This document shows, piece by piece, positions 9,508 to 18,616 of a stretch of 64,000 nt of DNA (its first letter is position 1; each line of letters starts with the position of its first letter). The notes beneath the pieces are model-generated. The model saw nothing but the letters and a program-made list of their open reading frames with translations. It searched no databases and was not told the origin of the DNA. The stretch comes from Aquabacterium sp. J223. GTDB lineage: Bacteria; Pseudomonadota; Gammaproteobacteria; Burkholderiales; Burkholderiaceae_C. A program made the translations under genes and the position numbers. The stretch is taken from the NCBI RefSeq assembly GCF_024666615.1, contig NZ_CP088297.1, positions 2,356,001 to 2,420,000 of the forward strand, in the 5' to 3' direction.

Positions 9508-10155
9508 TCAGAACCGGTCGAAGACCAGCAGCTGGTTGTGGGCGGGCATCGGCACCCGCTCGACCCAGCGCAGGCCGGCGGCCGTCGCCTCGGCCTGCAC
9601 CGCGCCCAGCTGGCGCAGGCCCCAGCGCTCGTCCCGTGACCGCAGCGAGGCGTCGAAGGCGACGTTGCTCGGCGCCAGCGCCTCGCCGTCGACCTCGAAC
9701 GGGCCATAGACCATCAGCCGCCCCCCGGGCGTGAGCGCCGCCGCGGCCAGCCGCATCAGCGCCGGCACCACCGGCCACGGCGCGATGTGCAGCAGGTTGG
9801 CGCAGAACACCAGGTCCACCGGCGACGCCGGCGGGGCGGCGCCGTCCGGCGCCAGCAGGTCCAGCCGCTGCGGCGGCGCCACGTTGGGCAAGCCGTCGCA
9901 CCAGGCCGCGATCGAGGCCAGCGCCTCGTCGCTGACGTCGGTGGGCTGCCACCACCAGCCGGCGAAGGCGGCCGCGAAGCGGGCACTGTGCTGCCCGCTG
10001 CCGCTGGCGATTTCCAGGGCGCGGCCGGTGGCGCCGAGCCGTTCGGACAGTGCCGCCTGCAGCGGGGGGCCGTTGCGCTCGGCCGCCGGGCTGACGAGGC
10101 GGGCACCGCCCGGCACCCGGGGCGCGTCGGCCGGGCGCCAGGGACCGTCGCTCAC
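9508..10155 (-). CDS. DUF938 SAM-dependent methyltransferase-like protein
   Basis: 215 residues from a GTG start. The DUF938 signature is clear: ARLVSPAAERNGPPLQAALSE, then the SAM-binding motif I ALEIASGSGQHSARFA, and later FCANLLHIAPW and GGRLMVYGPF. The start codon overlaps the stop of the peroxiredoxin gene upstream (GTGA, 10152-10155), so the two are probably translationally coupled. Substrate unknown. Confidence 0.85.
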   Translation of the reverse strand: MSDGPWRPADAPRVPGGARLVSPAAERNGPPLQAALSERLGATGRALEIASGSGQHSARFAAAFAGWWWQPTDVSDEALASIAAWCDGLPNVAPPQRLDLLAPDGAAPPASPVDLVFCANLLHIAPWPVVPALMRLAAAALTPGGRLMVYGPFEVDGEALAPSNVAFDASLRSRDERWGLRQLGAVQAEATAAGLRWVERVPMPAHNQLLVFDRF

Positions 10156-10760
10156 CGTGCGGTCGGCTGCGGCGATGGCTGCTGCGCCCGCCAGGCTTCC
10201 ACCGCCTTCAGCGTGGCGTCGACGTGCCCGTCGGGGTTCATGCTGACGTGGCTGTGCAGGATGCGGCCCTGCGGCGAGATGACGTAGCTCACCCGGTCGG
10301 CCATGCCCGGCACCATGCGCAGGGCGGCGTCGTACTGCTTCATCACCTTGGCGCCCGCGTCGGCCGCCACCGGGAAGCGGTTGCGACAGGCCTCGACCGA
10401 GAACTTCTTCAGCGTCTCGATGCCGTCGTTCGACATGCCGATGACGCTGGCGCCGAGCGCCTTGAAGCGGTCGGTGGCCTCGGCGAACTGGTGCGCCTCC
10501 ACCGTGCAGCCGCTGGTGAACGCCTTGGGGAAGAAGTACAGCACCACCGGGCCCTGCTTCAGCGCGTCGGCCAGGCTGAACCGGAAGGCCTGCCCGCCGA
10601 CGGCGGCTTCGGCGCTGAAGTTCGGCGCGTCGGCGCCCACGGGCAGGGCGGCCTGGGCGGTCCGCACGGCCGGCGGCGTGACGAGGGCCGACAGCAGGGC
10701 GGCGACGGCCAGGTGCCTGCCGCGGCGGCTGCGGGGTCTAGGGGTGATGAGGCTGGGCAT
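10152..10760 (-). CDS. Exported peroxiredoxin (AhpC/TSA, BCP-like)
   Basis: 202 residues. The N-terminus has a basic stretch (RPRSRRGRHLAVAAL) and a hydrophobic core ending TAQA, consistent with export to the periplasm. The thioredoxin-fold peroxidase follows: VVLYFFPKAFTSGCTVEAH, with peroxidatic Cys85. The cysteine five residues later that acts as resolving Cys in E. coli BCP is absent (H90 region); the only other cysteine is Cys125 (SVEACRNRF), a possible atypical resolving residue. It would reduce hydrogen peroxide or organic peroxides with a thioredoxin-like donor. Overlaps the start of the DUF938 gene; divergent from the glycosyltransferase gene. Confidence 0.85.
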   Translation of the reverse strand: MPSLITPRPRSRRGRHLAVAALLSALVTPPAVRTAQAALPVGADAPNFSAEAAVGGQAFRFSLADALKQGPVVLYFFPKAFTSGCTVEAHQFAEATDRFKALGASVIGMSNDGIETLKKFSVEACRNRFPVAADAGAKVMKQYDAALRMVPGMADRVSYVISPQGRILHSHVSMNPDGHVDATLKAVEAWRAQQPSPQPTAR

Positions 10761-10856
10761 CTGGCGGCGGTCAATTGAGGCTCGTCGATCGTAGCGGGCC
10801 GGCATCTCCGACCCCGTCATGGGCCTGTCATGCCGCTCGGCCATGCTGCCCCGCCG

Positions 10857-12059
10857 ATGACCACCCGCGCGACGCCCCCGCCACGCCCCACCCTCGACCT
10901 CGTCTACTTCGACGCCGGCGGCGGCCACCGGGCGACGGCGCAGGCGCTGCAGCAGGTGCTGCATCAGCAGCGCAGGCCCTGGCGGGTCCGCACCCTGCAC
11001 CTGCTGAAGGTGCTCGACGCGCCCACCGGGGAGCGCTTCTACAACCTGCGGCTGGCGCGGGGTTGGACGCTCGGCCTGTCGCAGGAGTTGCGGGTGCTGC
11101 AGCAGGCCATCCGGCTGGCGCATCCGCTGCTGGTCAAGCGGCTGGTGGCGCATTGGTGCGACGACCGGCCGGACCTGGTGGTGTCGCTGGTGCCCAACTT
11201 CAACCGCTGCATGGCCGAGGCGCTGGCGCAGGTCCACCCGCCGGCGCCGCTGGTGACGGTGATGACCGACCTCGCCGACCACCCGCCCGCGTTCTGGATG
11301 GAGCCGGGCGGCGTCCAGCACCTGGTCTGCGGCAGCCCGCGGGCGCTGCAGCAGGCGCGGGCGCTGGACCATCCGCCGGAGCGGCTGCACAGCACCTCGG
11401 GCATGGTGATCCGCCCCGGCTTCTACGCTCCGCCGGTGGCCGACCGCGCCGGCGAGCGCCTGCGCCAGGGGCTGGATCCGTTCCGGCCGACGGTGCTGGT
11501 GCTGTTCGGCGGCCACGGCTCGCGGCGCATGCTGGACATCGCCCGCCGCCTCGGCGAGGCCGGGCTGCAGCAGGTCCTGGTCTGCGGCCACAACGCCGCC
11601 CTGGCGCAGGCGCTGCAGGCGCTGCCCGCCACGTCCGCCCCGCGCCGGGTGCTGGGCTACACGCAGGACGTGCCGTACTGGATGGACCTGGCCGACGTCT
11701 TCGTCGGCAAGCCGGGCCCGGGCTCGATCAGCGAGGCGCTGCAGCGCGGCCTGCCGGTGGTGGTGGAGCGCAACGCCTGGACCATGCCGCAGGAGCGCTA
11801 CAACGCCGACTGGGTGCAGGACCAGGGCGTGGGTGTGGTGGTGGACAACTTCCGCGAGGTGGCGCCGGCGGTGCGCCGCGTGCTCGACGACCGCCGGCGC
11901 TTCGCCGCGGCGGTGGCGCGGCAGGAGAATCGCGCGCTCCACGAGGTGCCGGAGATCCTGGCCGACCTGCTGCAGGCGGGCAGCTGGCCGCAGCGGCCGC
12001 CCAACGCCCCGGCGGTGCTGCGTCCGTCGGCCTGGTGGCGGCCGAGGCTGGCGGCGTGA
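10857..12059 (+). CDS. GT28 / MGDG-synthase-like glycosyltransferase
   Basis: About 400 residues. The N-terminal half opens with LVYFDAGGGHRATAQAL, the acceptor-side GGGH motif of monogalactosyldiacylglycerol synthases and MurG-like enzymes. The C-terminal half has FGGHGSRRMLDIARRL and FVGKPGPGSISEALQRGLPVVVE, the nucleotide-sugar binding site. There is no signal peptide or strong membrane segment, so it is probably peripheral on the cytoplasmic membrane, transferring a sugar to a lipid. I use ATG 10857 (MTTRATPP) in preference to 10830. Divergent from the peroxiredoxin. Donor and acceptor unknown. Confidence 0.78.
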   Translation: MTTRATPPPRPTLDLVYFDAGGGHRATAQALQQVLHQQRRPWRVRTLHLLKVLDAPTGERFYNLRLARGWTLGLSQELRVLQQAIRLAHPLLVKRLVAHWCDDRPDLVVSLVPNFNRCMAEALAQVHPPAPLVTVMTDLADHPPAFWMEPGGVQHLVCGSPRALQQARALDHPPERLHSTSGMVIRPGFYAPPVADRAGERLRQGLDPFRPTVLVLFGGHGSRRMLDIARRLGEAGLQQVLVCGHNAALAQALQALPATSAPRRVLGYTQDVPYWMDLADVFVGKPGPGSISEALQRGLPVVVERNAWTMPQERYNADWVQDQGVGVVVDNFREVAPAVRRVLDDRRRFAAAVARQENRALHEVPEILADLLQAGSWPQRPPNAPAVLRPSAWWRPRLAA

Positions 12060-12069
12060 CGGGTCGGGT

Positions 12070-12706
12070 TCAGGTCCAGCGGAGCTCGACGCCGGTCTCT
12101 CGGGCCAGCCGCCGCAGGTCGTCCTCGCTGTCGAGGTCGGTGACGTAGCGACGGTCGTCGCTGAGGAAGGCCGCCGCCGCGGCCGCATGCGCCTGCCGCC
12201 AGCGCCGCGGCCCGTGCTCCCGCGTCCGCGACGGCCAGCACCTCCTGCCGCACCCCCGCGTCGAAGACCACCGGGTGGCCGGGCACCCCGTCGACCTCCG
12301 GCTGCAGCCAGCGAACCCCGGGCCCGCGCGCCGACCACGCGGCCAGCACCTGGCCGACGTCGGCGGCCTCCAGCAGCGGCTGGTCGGCCAGCGCCATCAC
12401 CACCGCGTCCAGGTCGTCGGGCAGCGACGCCAGGCCCAGGCGCTGCGAGCCCGGGGCGCCGGCCGCCGGGTCGGGGTTCAGCACCGGCTGCACTGGCAGC
12501 CCGCGCAGCAGCGGGCCGAGCACCTCGGCATGGTGGCCGAGCACCACCACCACCGGCGCCACGCCGCTGTCCAGCAGCGCCGTGCAGGCGCGGCGCAGCA
12601 GCGGCTCGCCGTCTCGCCGCAGGGCGCCCTTCGGCCGGTGGCCCATGCGGCTGCCGGCGCCGGCAGCCAGCACCACGCCACCGATCCGGCGCGTCAGGGC
12701 GTTCAT
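12070..12706 (-). CDS. MobA/MocA-like nucleotidyltransferase (one frameshift)
   Basis: MNALTRRIGGVVLAAGAGSRMGHRPKGAL (shown split; residues 1-29) carries the LAAGxGSRMG...K signature of MobA-like NTP transferases; VVMALADQPLL and GVPGHPVVFDAG follow. These match MocA-type molybdenum-cofactor cytidylyltransferases more than GlmU-type enzymes. The frame breaks at about 12219-12221; dropping one base of the GGG gives DAEHGPRRWRQAH...DDRRYVTDLDSEDDLRRLA and a product of about 211 residues ending at 12070. The start overlaps the stop of the MFS gene by ATGA. No molybdoenzyme genes lie nearby. Confidence 0.75.
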
Positions 12707-14304
12707 TGCTCGGCGATGTAGTGGCGGACCTGCACCGTGCTGCCGTCGACGAGGAAGGCCCGCACCTGCGCTTCCAGCGCCTCGTCGGCCTGGGTGGCGC
12801 GCGAGCGCTGGTGCAGGTAGTCGGCCCACGAATCGACGATGAAGCGCTCGACGTAGGCGCCGCTGCCGCCCAGGTCGCGGTACAGCCGCCAGAAGGTGGC
12901 GCCGTCGCGCTGGCGCGGCGCACGCAGCAGGGCCACGGCTTCCAGGAAGGCGGCGGTGTGCGCCGGGTCCACCTGGTAGGCGATCTCCACCGCCACCGGC
13001 CCGGCGTCGGGGTGCGGCTGTTCGCTGATGTGGAAGTCGTCGAACACCGACGCCGGCGTGACCTCCCGCAGCGCGCCCACGCGCAGCGGGAAGCGCCGCA
13101 TCAGCACCAGGCCGGTCAGCATCGCCAGCGCCGACAGGCTGAGCGCGTTCGACAGGCCCAGCGGCACCGCCAGCGCCCCCCAGAACGCCGAGCCGATGGC
13201 GAAGGGGCCGAGCGCGCTCAGCGTGTGCAGCGCGTTGGCGCGGGCGCGCACCCAGGGCGGCACGCTGGTCTGGGTGGCGGTGTTGAAGGTGGACATCGCC
13301 GCCATCCAGGCGCCGCCGGCCGCCACCAGCGCCGGGTAGGTGAGCGCGGGCTGGCGCGAGAAGGCCGCCACCACCGTCACCGTGGCGTAGACGATGCAGG
13401 CGCCGCCGACCAGCCGCTCCAGCCCGATGCGGGTCCGCGCCCGGCCGACCCACAGCCCGGTCAGCACCGCGCCGCCGCCCATGCAGCCCATGAGCAGGCC
13501 GTAGCCGGCCGCGCCCTGGCCCAGCTGCTGCTGGCCCACCGCCGGCAGCAGCGCCCACAGCGCCGAGCCCGCCGCGCCGAAGGCCACGGTGCGCACCAGC
13601 TGGGCCAGCACCACCTCCGAATGTCGGGCGAAGCGGATGGCGCTCATCGTGCCGCCCCACAGCCGCTCCGGCGGCAGGCGGGTGGGCGGGTGCGGTGCCG
13701 GCGGGTGCCGCCGCACCATGTGCATGAACCACAGCGTGCCGGCCACGGCGAGCGAGAAGATCCCGCCGGCGCCGATCCAGAGGAAGGCCGCGCCGGCCAG
13801 GGCCGGCCCCACGGCGCGGGCGGCGTTGAACGCGATGCCGACCAGCGTGATGGCCTGCGGCAGCTCGTCGCGCGGCACCGACTCGGCGATGCTGGAGTTC
13901 CAGGCCGGCGACATCAGCGCCGTGCAGCAGCCGGAGACGAAGATCAGCAGCAGGATGAGCAGGGCCGGGGCCGCACCGACCATCGTCAGCACGGACAGCA
14001 ACGCCACCAGCACCGCCTGCACGCCGAGCGCCCGCTGGATGAGCCGGCGGCGGTCGCTGATGTCGGCCAGCACGCCGGCGGGCAGGACCAGCAGGAACAT
14101 CGGCAGGAAGGAGGCCGTCTGCACCAGCGCGGCGAGGAAGGACGAGCCGTCGACCTCGACCATGCGCCAGGCCGCCGCCATGGTGAGCATGGCGTTGCCG
14201 ATGAAGTAGACGCTGCCGCCGCTCCACAGGCCCTTGAAGCCCGGATGCCGCAGCACGCCCCAGACGGTGGGCGGGGCAGGGCGGGTGGAGGCGGAAACGG
14301 TCAT
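12703..14304 (-). CDS. MFS transporter with C-terminal ferredoxin-like domain (MFS_3 / PF05977 type)
   Basis: 533 residues. About 12 membrane helices span residues 12-405 (for example FLPMFLLVLPAGVLADISDRRR, the A-motif after helix 2). A soluble tail of about 110 residues (ALREVTPASVFDDF ... RFIVDSWADYLHQ ... STVQVRHYIAEQ) resembles a dimeric alpha-beta barrel such as antibiotic-biosynthesis monooxygenases. This architecture is known for PF05977 exporters, related to the enterobactin exporter EntS. Substrate unknown. It follows an SDR gene by 46 bases and overlaps the next gene by four bases. Confidence 0.85.
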   Translation of the reverse strand: MTVSASTRPAPPTVWGVLRHPGFKGLWSGGSVYFIGNAMLTMAAAWRMVEVDGSSFLAALVQTASFLPMFLLVLPAGVLADISDRRRLIQRALGVQAVLVALLSVLTMVGAAPALLILLLIFVSGCCTALMSPAWNSSIAESVPRDELPQAITLVGIAFNAARAVGPALAGAAFLWIGAGGIFSLAVAGTLWFMHMVRRHPPAPHPPTRLPPERLWGGTMSAIRFARHSEVVLAQLVRTVAFGAAGSALWALLPAVGQQQLGQGAAGYGLLMGCMGGGAVLTGLWVGRARTRIGLERLVGGACIVYATVTVVAAFSRQPALTYPALVAAGGAWMAAMSTFNTATQTSVPPWVRARANALHTLSALGPFAIGSAFWGALAVPLGLSNALSLSALAMLTGLVLMRRFPLRVGALREVTPASVFDDFHISEQPHPDAGPVAVEIAYQVDPAHTAAFLEAVALLRAPRQRDGATFWRLYRDLGGSGAYVERFIVDSWADYLHQRSRATQADEALEAQVRAFLVDGSTVQVRHYIAEQ

Positions 14305-14350
14305 CGGGCGTGCACGAGCGACAGGCTCATGCAGCCCATTGTGGCCACCT

Positions 14351-15115
14351 TCAGATCGTGACGCCGCCGTCCACCACGATGGCCTGACCGGTCATGAACG
14401 ACGAGGCGCGCGAGGCGAGGAACACCGCCGCGCCGGCGATCTCGTCCGGCTCGCCGATGCGGCGCAGCGGTGCGCCGGAGGTGGCCTTGGCCAGCGTGTC
14501 CGGGTTCTCCCACAGCGCGCGGGCGAAGTCGGTGCGCACCAGGCCCGGGGCGATGCAGTTGACGCGCACGTTGTGCGGCCCCAGTTCCACGGCGAGGTTG
14601 CGCGCCAGCTGGAAGTCGGCCGCCTTGGAGATGTTGTAGGCGCCGATCACCGGCGAGCCGCGCAGCCCGCCGATGGACGAGACGATGACGATCGAGCCCT
14701 CGCGCCGCTCGACCATCTCCGGCGCCACCATCTGCGCCAGCCAGTGGTTGGCGACGACGTTGTTCTCCAGCACCTTGCGGAACTGGTCGTCCTCCAGCGT
14801 CGACATCGGGCCGTAGTGCGGGTTGCTGGCGGCGTTGCAGACCAGGATGTCGATGCGGCCGAAGTGCCGGCGCGTCGTCTCCACCAGTTGCCGCAGGTCG
14901 TCCTTCGACGAGATGTTGGCCGGCACGGCGATCGCGCGCCCGGCGCCGTGGCGGGCGTTGATTCCCGCGGCCACGGCCTCGCAGGGCGGTGCCTTGCGCG
15001 AGGAGATGACCACCTGCGCGCCGTGCTCGGCCAGCCGTTCGGCGATGGCCTTGCCGATGCCGCGGGAAGAGCCGGTGACGATGGCCACCTTGCCGGCCAG
15101 GTTGAACAGGTCCAT
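14351..15115 (-). CDS. Short-chain dehydrogenase/reductase
   Basis: 254 residues from the ATG at 15113-15115. Motifs in order: VTGSSRGIGKAIAERLA (NAD(P)-binding), NAAS, IVIVSSIGGLRG with the catalytic serine, and the YNISKAA YxxxK pair, then the C-terminal FMTGQAIVVDGGVTI. The arginine after the glycine motif (ISSRKAP) suggests NADP preference. Similar to FabG and DHRS4-like enzymes; substrate unknown. First gene of a minus-strand set with the MFS exporter and the nucleotidyltransferase. Confidence 0.85.
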   Translation of the reverse strand: MDLFNLAGKVAIVTGSSRGIGKAIAERLAEHGAQVVISSRKAPPCEAVAAGINARHGAGRAIAVPANISSKDDLRQLVETTRRHFGRIDILVCNAASNPHYGPMSTLEDDQFRKVLENNVVANHWLAQMVAPEMVERREGSIVIVSSIGGLRGSPVIGAYNISKAADFQLARNLAVELGPHNVRVNCIAPGLVRTDFARALWENPDTLAKATSGAPLRRIGEPDEIAGAAVFLASRASSFMTGQAIVVDGGVTI

Positions 15116-15282
15116 GTGCGTCGCCTGCGGGAGGAGTGGAGGGCGGCCAGTATCGGCAGCGCGGCAGGCACCGGCTGTCGCGTCGGTGTCAAGGCGGGGC
15201 GGCAACTCGTGGGATGCGGTGCGCGCTGGGCGCGCCGCTTGCCCCGCGGCCGGCACCCCTCTCTCTCCTGGACGTCGTCACC

Positions 15283-15516
15283 ATGCAGTTCACCGAAGAA
15301 CCGGTCGATGCCACGCTGCCCGCTCCGCGCATCGACATCGATGACTACTACGGGATCCGCGAGTGGTGCGACCGTTTCGGCGTGGCTAAGCATCGGCTGC
15401 GCGACGCGGTGGCCGCCGTCGGCTCCGACCCGCAAGCGGTGCAGCAATACTTGCTCAGGTCGGCGCCGCCGCCGTTGACGGTGCCGCCCAAGCGCGAGCG
15501 CCTGACGGCCAGTTGA
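15283..15516 (+). CDS. Small DUF3606-like protein
   Basis: 77 residues starting at ATG 15283. The core IDIDDYYGIREWCDRFGVAK and HRLRDAVAAVGSDPQAVQQYL has the two-helix pattern of DUF3606, small proteins of unknown role found widely in proteobacteria. A longer frame upstream (from 15136) has no family match, so I prefer the short form. Confidence 0.65.
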   Translation: MQFTEEPVDATLPAPRIDIDDYYGIREWCDRFGVAKHRLRDAVAAVGSDPQAVQQYLLRSAPPPLTVPPKRERLTAS

Positions 15517-15613
15517 ATCGAACGGGTGGCGCCGGCGCCGCCCCGGTGACCTCGGGGGCCATCCCTCCGGGTGCGGCCCGGGAAACCCCTTTCGGCGGTG
15601 TGGAGAGCCGCTC

Positions 15614-15619
15614 CTAGAA
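15614..15619 (+). promoter_or_regulatory. Candidate -10 box (TAGAAT) for phaR
   Basis: TAGAAT lies 30 bases before the phaR ATG. The spacing fits a short leader of about 22-25 bases. I see no good -35 hexamer. Confidence 0.4.
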
Positions 15620-15649
15620 TCGGCCAGCCGATCCAGGAGCCCTTGCCGC

Positions 15650-16189
15650 ATGTCCTCCCACCGCCGGACCGCGGCCGATGCCGACGGTCCCCGCGTCCTC
15701 AAGAAGTACCCCAACCGGCGTCTGTACGACACGCAGACCAGCAGCTACATCACCATCGCCGACGTCAAGCAGATGGTGCTCGGGGCCGAGCGATTCGAAG
15801 TGCGGGACGCGAAGACCGGCGAGGACCTGACGCGCAGCATCCTGCTGCAGATCATCCTGGAGGAAGAGAGCGGCGGCGTGCCGATGTTCTCGTCCGAAAT
15901 GCTGGCCAACATCATCCGCTTCTACGGCCACGCCATGCAGGGCGTGATGGGCAGCTACCTGGAGAAGAACCTGCAGGCCATGGCGGACCTGCAGGCCCGC
16001 ATGGCCGAGCAGGCCAAGGGGCTGGTCGACCCGCAGCGCTACAGCCCCGAGGCGTGGGCCCAGTTGATGGGCGGGCAGGCATTCAGCCAGTACCTCGAGC
16101 AGAGCAAGGCGGTGGTGGCGCAGATGCAGGAGCAGATGCACAAGCAGGCGGAGACGCTGTTCTCCGGCTTCGGCGCCAAGAAGCCGTAG
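15650..16189 (+). CDS. phaR: Polyhydroxyalkanoate synthesis repressor PhaR
   Basis: 179 residues. The N-terminal PHB/PHA-accumulation regulator domain is diagnostic: [20 protein letters not shown], then [23 protein letters not shown] and [16 protein letters not shown] second domain ([21 protein letters not shown]) follows, then a Q/M-rich coiled tail. PhaR binds PHA granules and represses phasin and PHA genes until polymer accumulates. No phaC, phaA or phaB is next to it, so it probably acts in trans. Followed after 74 bases by rimO. Confidence 0.93.
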   Translation: MSSHRRTAADADGPRVLKKYPNRRLYDTQTSSYITIADVKQMVLGAERFEVRDAKTGEDLTRSILLQIILEEESGGVPMFSSEMLANIIRFYGHAMQGVMGSYLEKNLQAMADLQARMAEQAKGLVDPQRYSPEAWAQLMGGQAFSQYLEQSKAVVAQMQEQMHKQAETLFSGFGAKKP

Positions 16190-16251
16190 CGCCGGCCCCC
16201 GCACCGGGCGCGGCCGGCGGCCGCGCGACACCCGGGCCCGCGCATTCCGGG

Positions 16252-16257
16252 GACAAT
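16252..16257 (+). promoter_or_regulatory. Candidate -10 element (GACAAT) just upstream of rimO
   Basis: GACAATCGGCGGATG runs from 16252 into the rimO start at 16264, nearly identical to the block before the TonB receptor (GACAATCGCTGGATG, 5024). If it is a -10 box, the mRNA would be leaderless. Confidence 0.35.
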
Positions 16258-16263
16258 CGGCGG

Positions 16264-17691
16264 ATGTCCGAAGTGCTGGTTCAAGACCCTTCCGCCCCCC
16301 TGCCGTCCACGGTGCCGCAGCGCGCGCCCAAGGTGGGGTTCGTCTCGCTCGGCTGCCCGAAGGCGCTGACCGATTCCGAACTCATCCTCACCCAGCTCAG
16401 CGCCGAGGGCTACACGACGAGCAAGAGCTTCGCCGGCGCCGACCTGGTGATCGTCAACACCTGCGGCTTCATCGACGACGCGGTGAAGGAGAGCCTGGAC
16501 ACCATCGGCGAGGCGTTGGCCGAGAACGGCCGGGTCATCGTCACCGGCTGCCTCGGCGCCAAGGCCGGGGCCGACGGCGGCAACCTGGTGCGCGAGGTGC
16601 ACCCCAAGGTGCTGGCGGTCACCGGGCCGCACGCCACGCAGGAGGTGATGGACGCGGTGCACCGCCACGCGCCCAAGCCTCACGATCCCTTCGTCGACCT
16701 GGTGCCAGCGGGCTTCGACCCCAAGGTCGGCGTCAAGCTCACGCCCAAGCACTACGCCTACCTCAAGATCAGCGAGGGCTGCAACCACCGCTGCACCTTC
16801 TGCATCATCCCGTCGATGCGCGGCGACCTGGTGTCGCGGCCGGTGGGCGACGTGCTGGGCGAGGCGCGTGCGCTGTTCGAGGCCGGCGTGAAGGAGTTGC
16901 TGGTCGTCAGCCAGGACACCTCGGCCTACGGCGTCGACCTGAAGTACCGCACCGGCTTCTTCGACGGCCGGCCGGTGAGGACGCGCATGACCGAGCTGTG
17001 CGAGCAGCTGGGCGAACTGGCCGCGCCGCACGGCGCCTGGGTGCGGCTGCACTACGTCTACCCGTACCCGCACGTCGACGAGCTGATCCCGCTGATGCAG
17101 GCCGGCCGCGTGCTGCCCTACCTCGACATCCCGCTGCAGCATTCGCACCCCGACGTGCTGCGGCGCATGAAGCGGCCGGCCAGCGGCGAGCGCCACCTGG
17201 AACGCATCCAGCAGTGGCGTGCAGCCTGCCCCGAGCTGATCGTGCGCAGCACCTTCATCGCCGGCTTCCCGGGCGAGACCGAGGCCGAATTCCAGCACCT
17301 GCTCGATTTCGTCGAGGCCGCGCAGATCGACCGCGCCGGCTGCTTCGCCTATTCCCCGGTGACCGGTGCGGCGGCGAACGACATCCCCGGCATGCTGCCG
17401 GCCGCGCTGCGCGAGGAGCGGCGGGCCCGCTTCATGGCCGTCGCCGAGCGGGTGTCGGCCCAGCGGCTGCAGCGGCGCGTCGGCGCCACCATGCAGGTGC
17501 TGGTCGATTCCGCCCCCGGCCTGGGCCGCAAGGGCGGCGTGGGCCGCAGTTATGCCGATGCGCCGGAGATCGACGGCACCGTTCGGCTGCTGCCGCCGCA
17601 GAAGGCGTCGAAGACGCTGAAGGCCGGCGAGTTCACCAAGGCGCGCATCGTCGCCGCGGAGGGCCACGACCTGGTCGGGCTGCCGGTCTGA
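16264..17691 (+). CDS. rimO: Ribosomal protein S12 methylthiotransferase RimO
   Basis: 475 residues. The N-terminal MTTase domain has three cluster cysteines ([32 protein letters not shown]). The radical SAM domain carries [15 protein letters not shown], and a C-terminal TRAM-like region ([21 protein letters not shown] ... [16 protein letters not shown]) completes the architecture. RimO adds a methylthio group to Asp88 of ribosomal protein S12. The S12-type spacing (GCPK rather than the MiaB form) supports RimO over MiaB. First gene of a four-gene plus-strand operon. Confidence 0.95.
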   Translation: MSEVLVQDPSAPLPSTVPQRAPKVGFVSLGCPKALTDSELILTQLSAEGYTTSKSFAGADLVIVNTCGFIDDAVKESLDTIGEALAENGRVIVTGCLGAKAGADGGNLVREVHPKVLAVTGPHATQEVMDAVHRHAPKPHDPFVDLVPAGFDPKVGVKLTPKHYAYLKISEGCNHRCTFCIIPSMRGDLVSRPVGDVLGEARALFEAGVKELLVVSQDTSAYGVDLKYRTGFFDGRPVRTRMTELCEQLGELAAPHGAWVRLHYVYPYPHVDELIPLMQAGRVLPYLDIPLQHSHPDVLRRMKRPASGERHLERIQQWRAACPELIVRSTFIAGFPGETEAEFQHLLDFVEAAQIDRAGCFAYSPVTGAAANDIPGMLPAALREERRARFMAVAERVSAQRLQRRVGATMQVLVDSAPGLGRKGGVGRSYADAPEIDGTVRLLPPQKASKTLKAGEFTKARIVAAEGHDLVGLPV

Positions 17692-17698
17692 GCCCGGC

Positions 17699-18598
17699 AT
17701 GAAGGTCCTGCTGCTGACCCATCCGATGTCGCCCGTGCCGTTCGCCGACGCGCTGGCGCAGGCGGCGCCCGGGCTGGACCTGCGCGTCTGGGACAAGGCG
17801 ATGGACGACGAGGCGCTGGCCCAGGTCGAGGTGCTGCTGGCCTGGCGGCTGCCCGTCGGGCTGGCGCCGCGCATGCCCCGGCTGCGCTGGGTCTGCTCGG
17901 TGGCCGCCGGCGTGGAAAAGCTGCTCGTGCCCGACCTGCCGGCCGCGGTGGCGGTGTCGCGCACGGTCGATCCCGGCCAGGCCTTCGCCATCGCGCAGTA
18001 CGTCACCCTGATGGCGCTGCGCCATGCCCGGCGGCTGCCGCGGCACGAGGGTCTGCAACGTGAACGGGTGTGGCGGCGCGAGCCGTCGTTCGCCGCCCGC
18101 CACCGCGTCCTGGTGCTCGGCACCGGCGCCACCGGCTCGGCCATCGCGCAGATGCTGTCCGCCGTCGGCTTCGAGGTGCAGGGCTGGAGCCGCCGCCGCG
18201 GCGGCGAGGCCGGGCCGCTGCTGGCCGCGGCCGACATCGTCGTCTGCGCCCTGCCGCTGACCGCGCAGACCGAACGCTTCTTCGACGCCGGCCGCCTGGC
18301 GCAGATGAAGCCCGGCGCCTACCTCGTCAACATCGCCCGCGGCGCCCACGTGGTGGAGGCCGACCTGATCGACGCCGTGCGCTCCGGGCACCTCGCCGGC
18401 GCCGCGCTCGACGTGCAGTCCAGCGAGCCGCTGCCGGCCGACCATGCGCTGTGGGCGGTGGACGGCATCACCATCACGCCGCACATCGCCGGCGAGGCCA
18501 CGCCGCAGACGGTGGCACGGCAGTTCGCCGAAGGGCTGGCGGCGCTGCAGGCCGGCCGGCCGCTGCCGCGGCAGGTGGACCGCGCCGCCGGCTACTGA
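17699..18598 (+). CDS. GhrA-like glyoxylate/hydroxypyruvate reductase
   Basis: 299 residues. D-2-hydroxyacid dehydrogenase family: VLVLGTGATGSAIAQMLSAVG (NAD(P)-binding), DIVVCALPLTAQT, LVNIARGAHVVEADLI (catalytic arginine), ALDVQSSEPLPADHALW (glutamate) and ITITPHIAGEATP (catalytic histidine). The SRRR that follows the glycine motif favours NADPH. The shape and length fit GhrA, which reduces glyoxylate and hydroxypyruvate. It begins 7 bases after rimO and 18 bases before metC. Confidence 0.85.
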   Translation: MKVLLLTHPMSPVPFADALAQAAPGLDLRVWDKAMDDEALAQVEVLLAWRLPVGLAPRMPRLRWVCSVAAGVEKLLVPDLPAAVAVSRTVDPGQAFAIAQYVTLMALRHARRLPRHEGLQRERVWRREPSFAARHRVLVLGTGATGSAIAQMLSAVGFEVQGWSRRRGGEAGPLLAAADIVVCALPLTAQTERFFDAGRLAQMKPGAYLVNIARGAHVVEADLIDAVRSGHLAGAALDVQSSEPLPADHALWAVDGITITPHIAGEATPQTVARQFAEGLAALQAGRPLPRQVDRAAGY

Positions 18599-18616
18599 CA
18601 GGACGGCGACCACCGC

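Noticed and set aside
10152-12923. A 923-codon minus-strand frame spanning the peroxiredoxin and the glycosyltransferase region
   Set aside because: Only its C-terminal 202 residues are real (peroxiredoxin); the rest is antisense to the glycosyltransferase gene.
12703-13050. C-terminal tail of the MFS exporter as a separate monooxygenase gene
   Set aside because: The frame is continuous with the membrane domain and the fused form is the known architecture of the PF05977 group.
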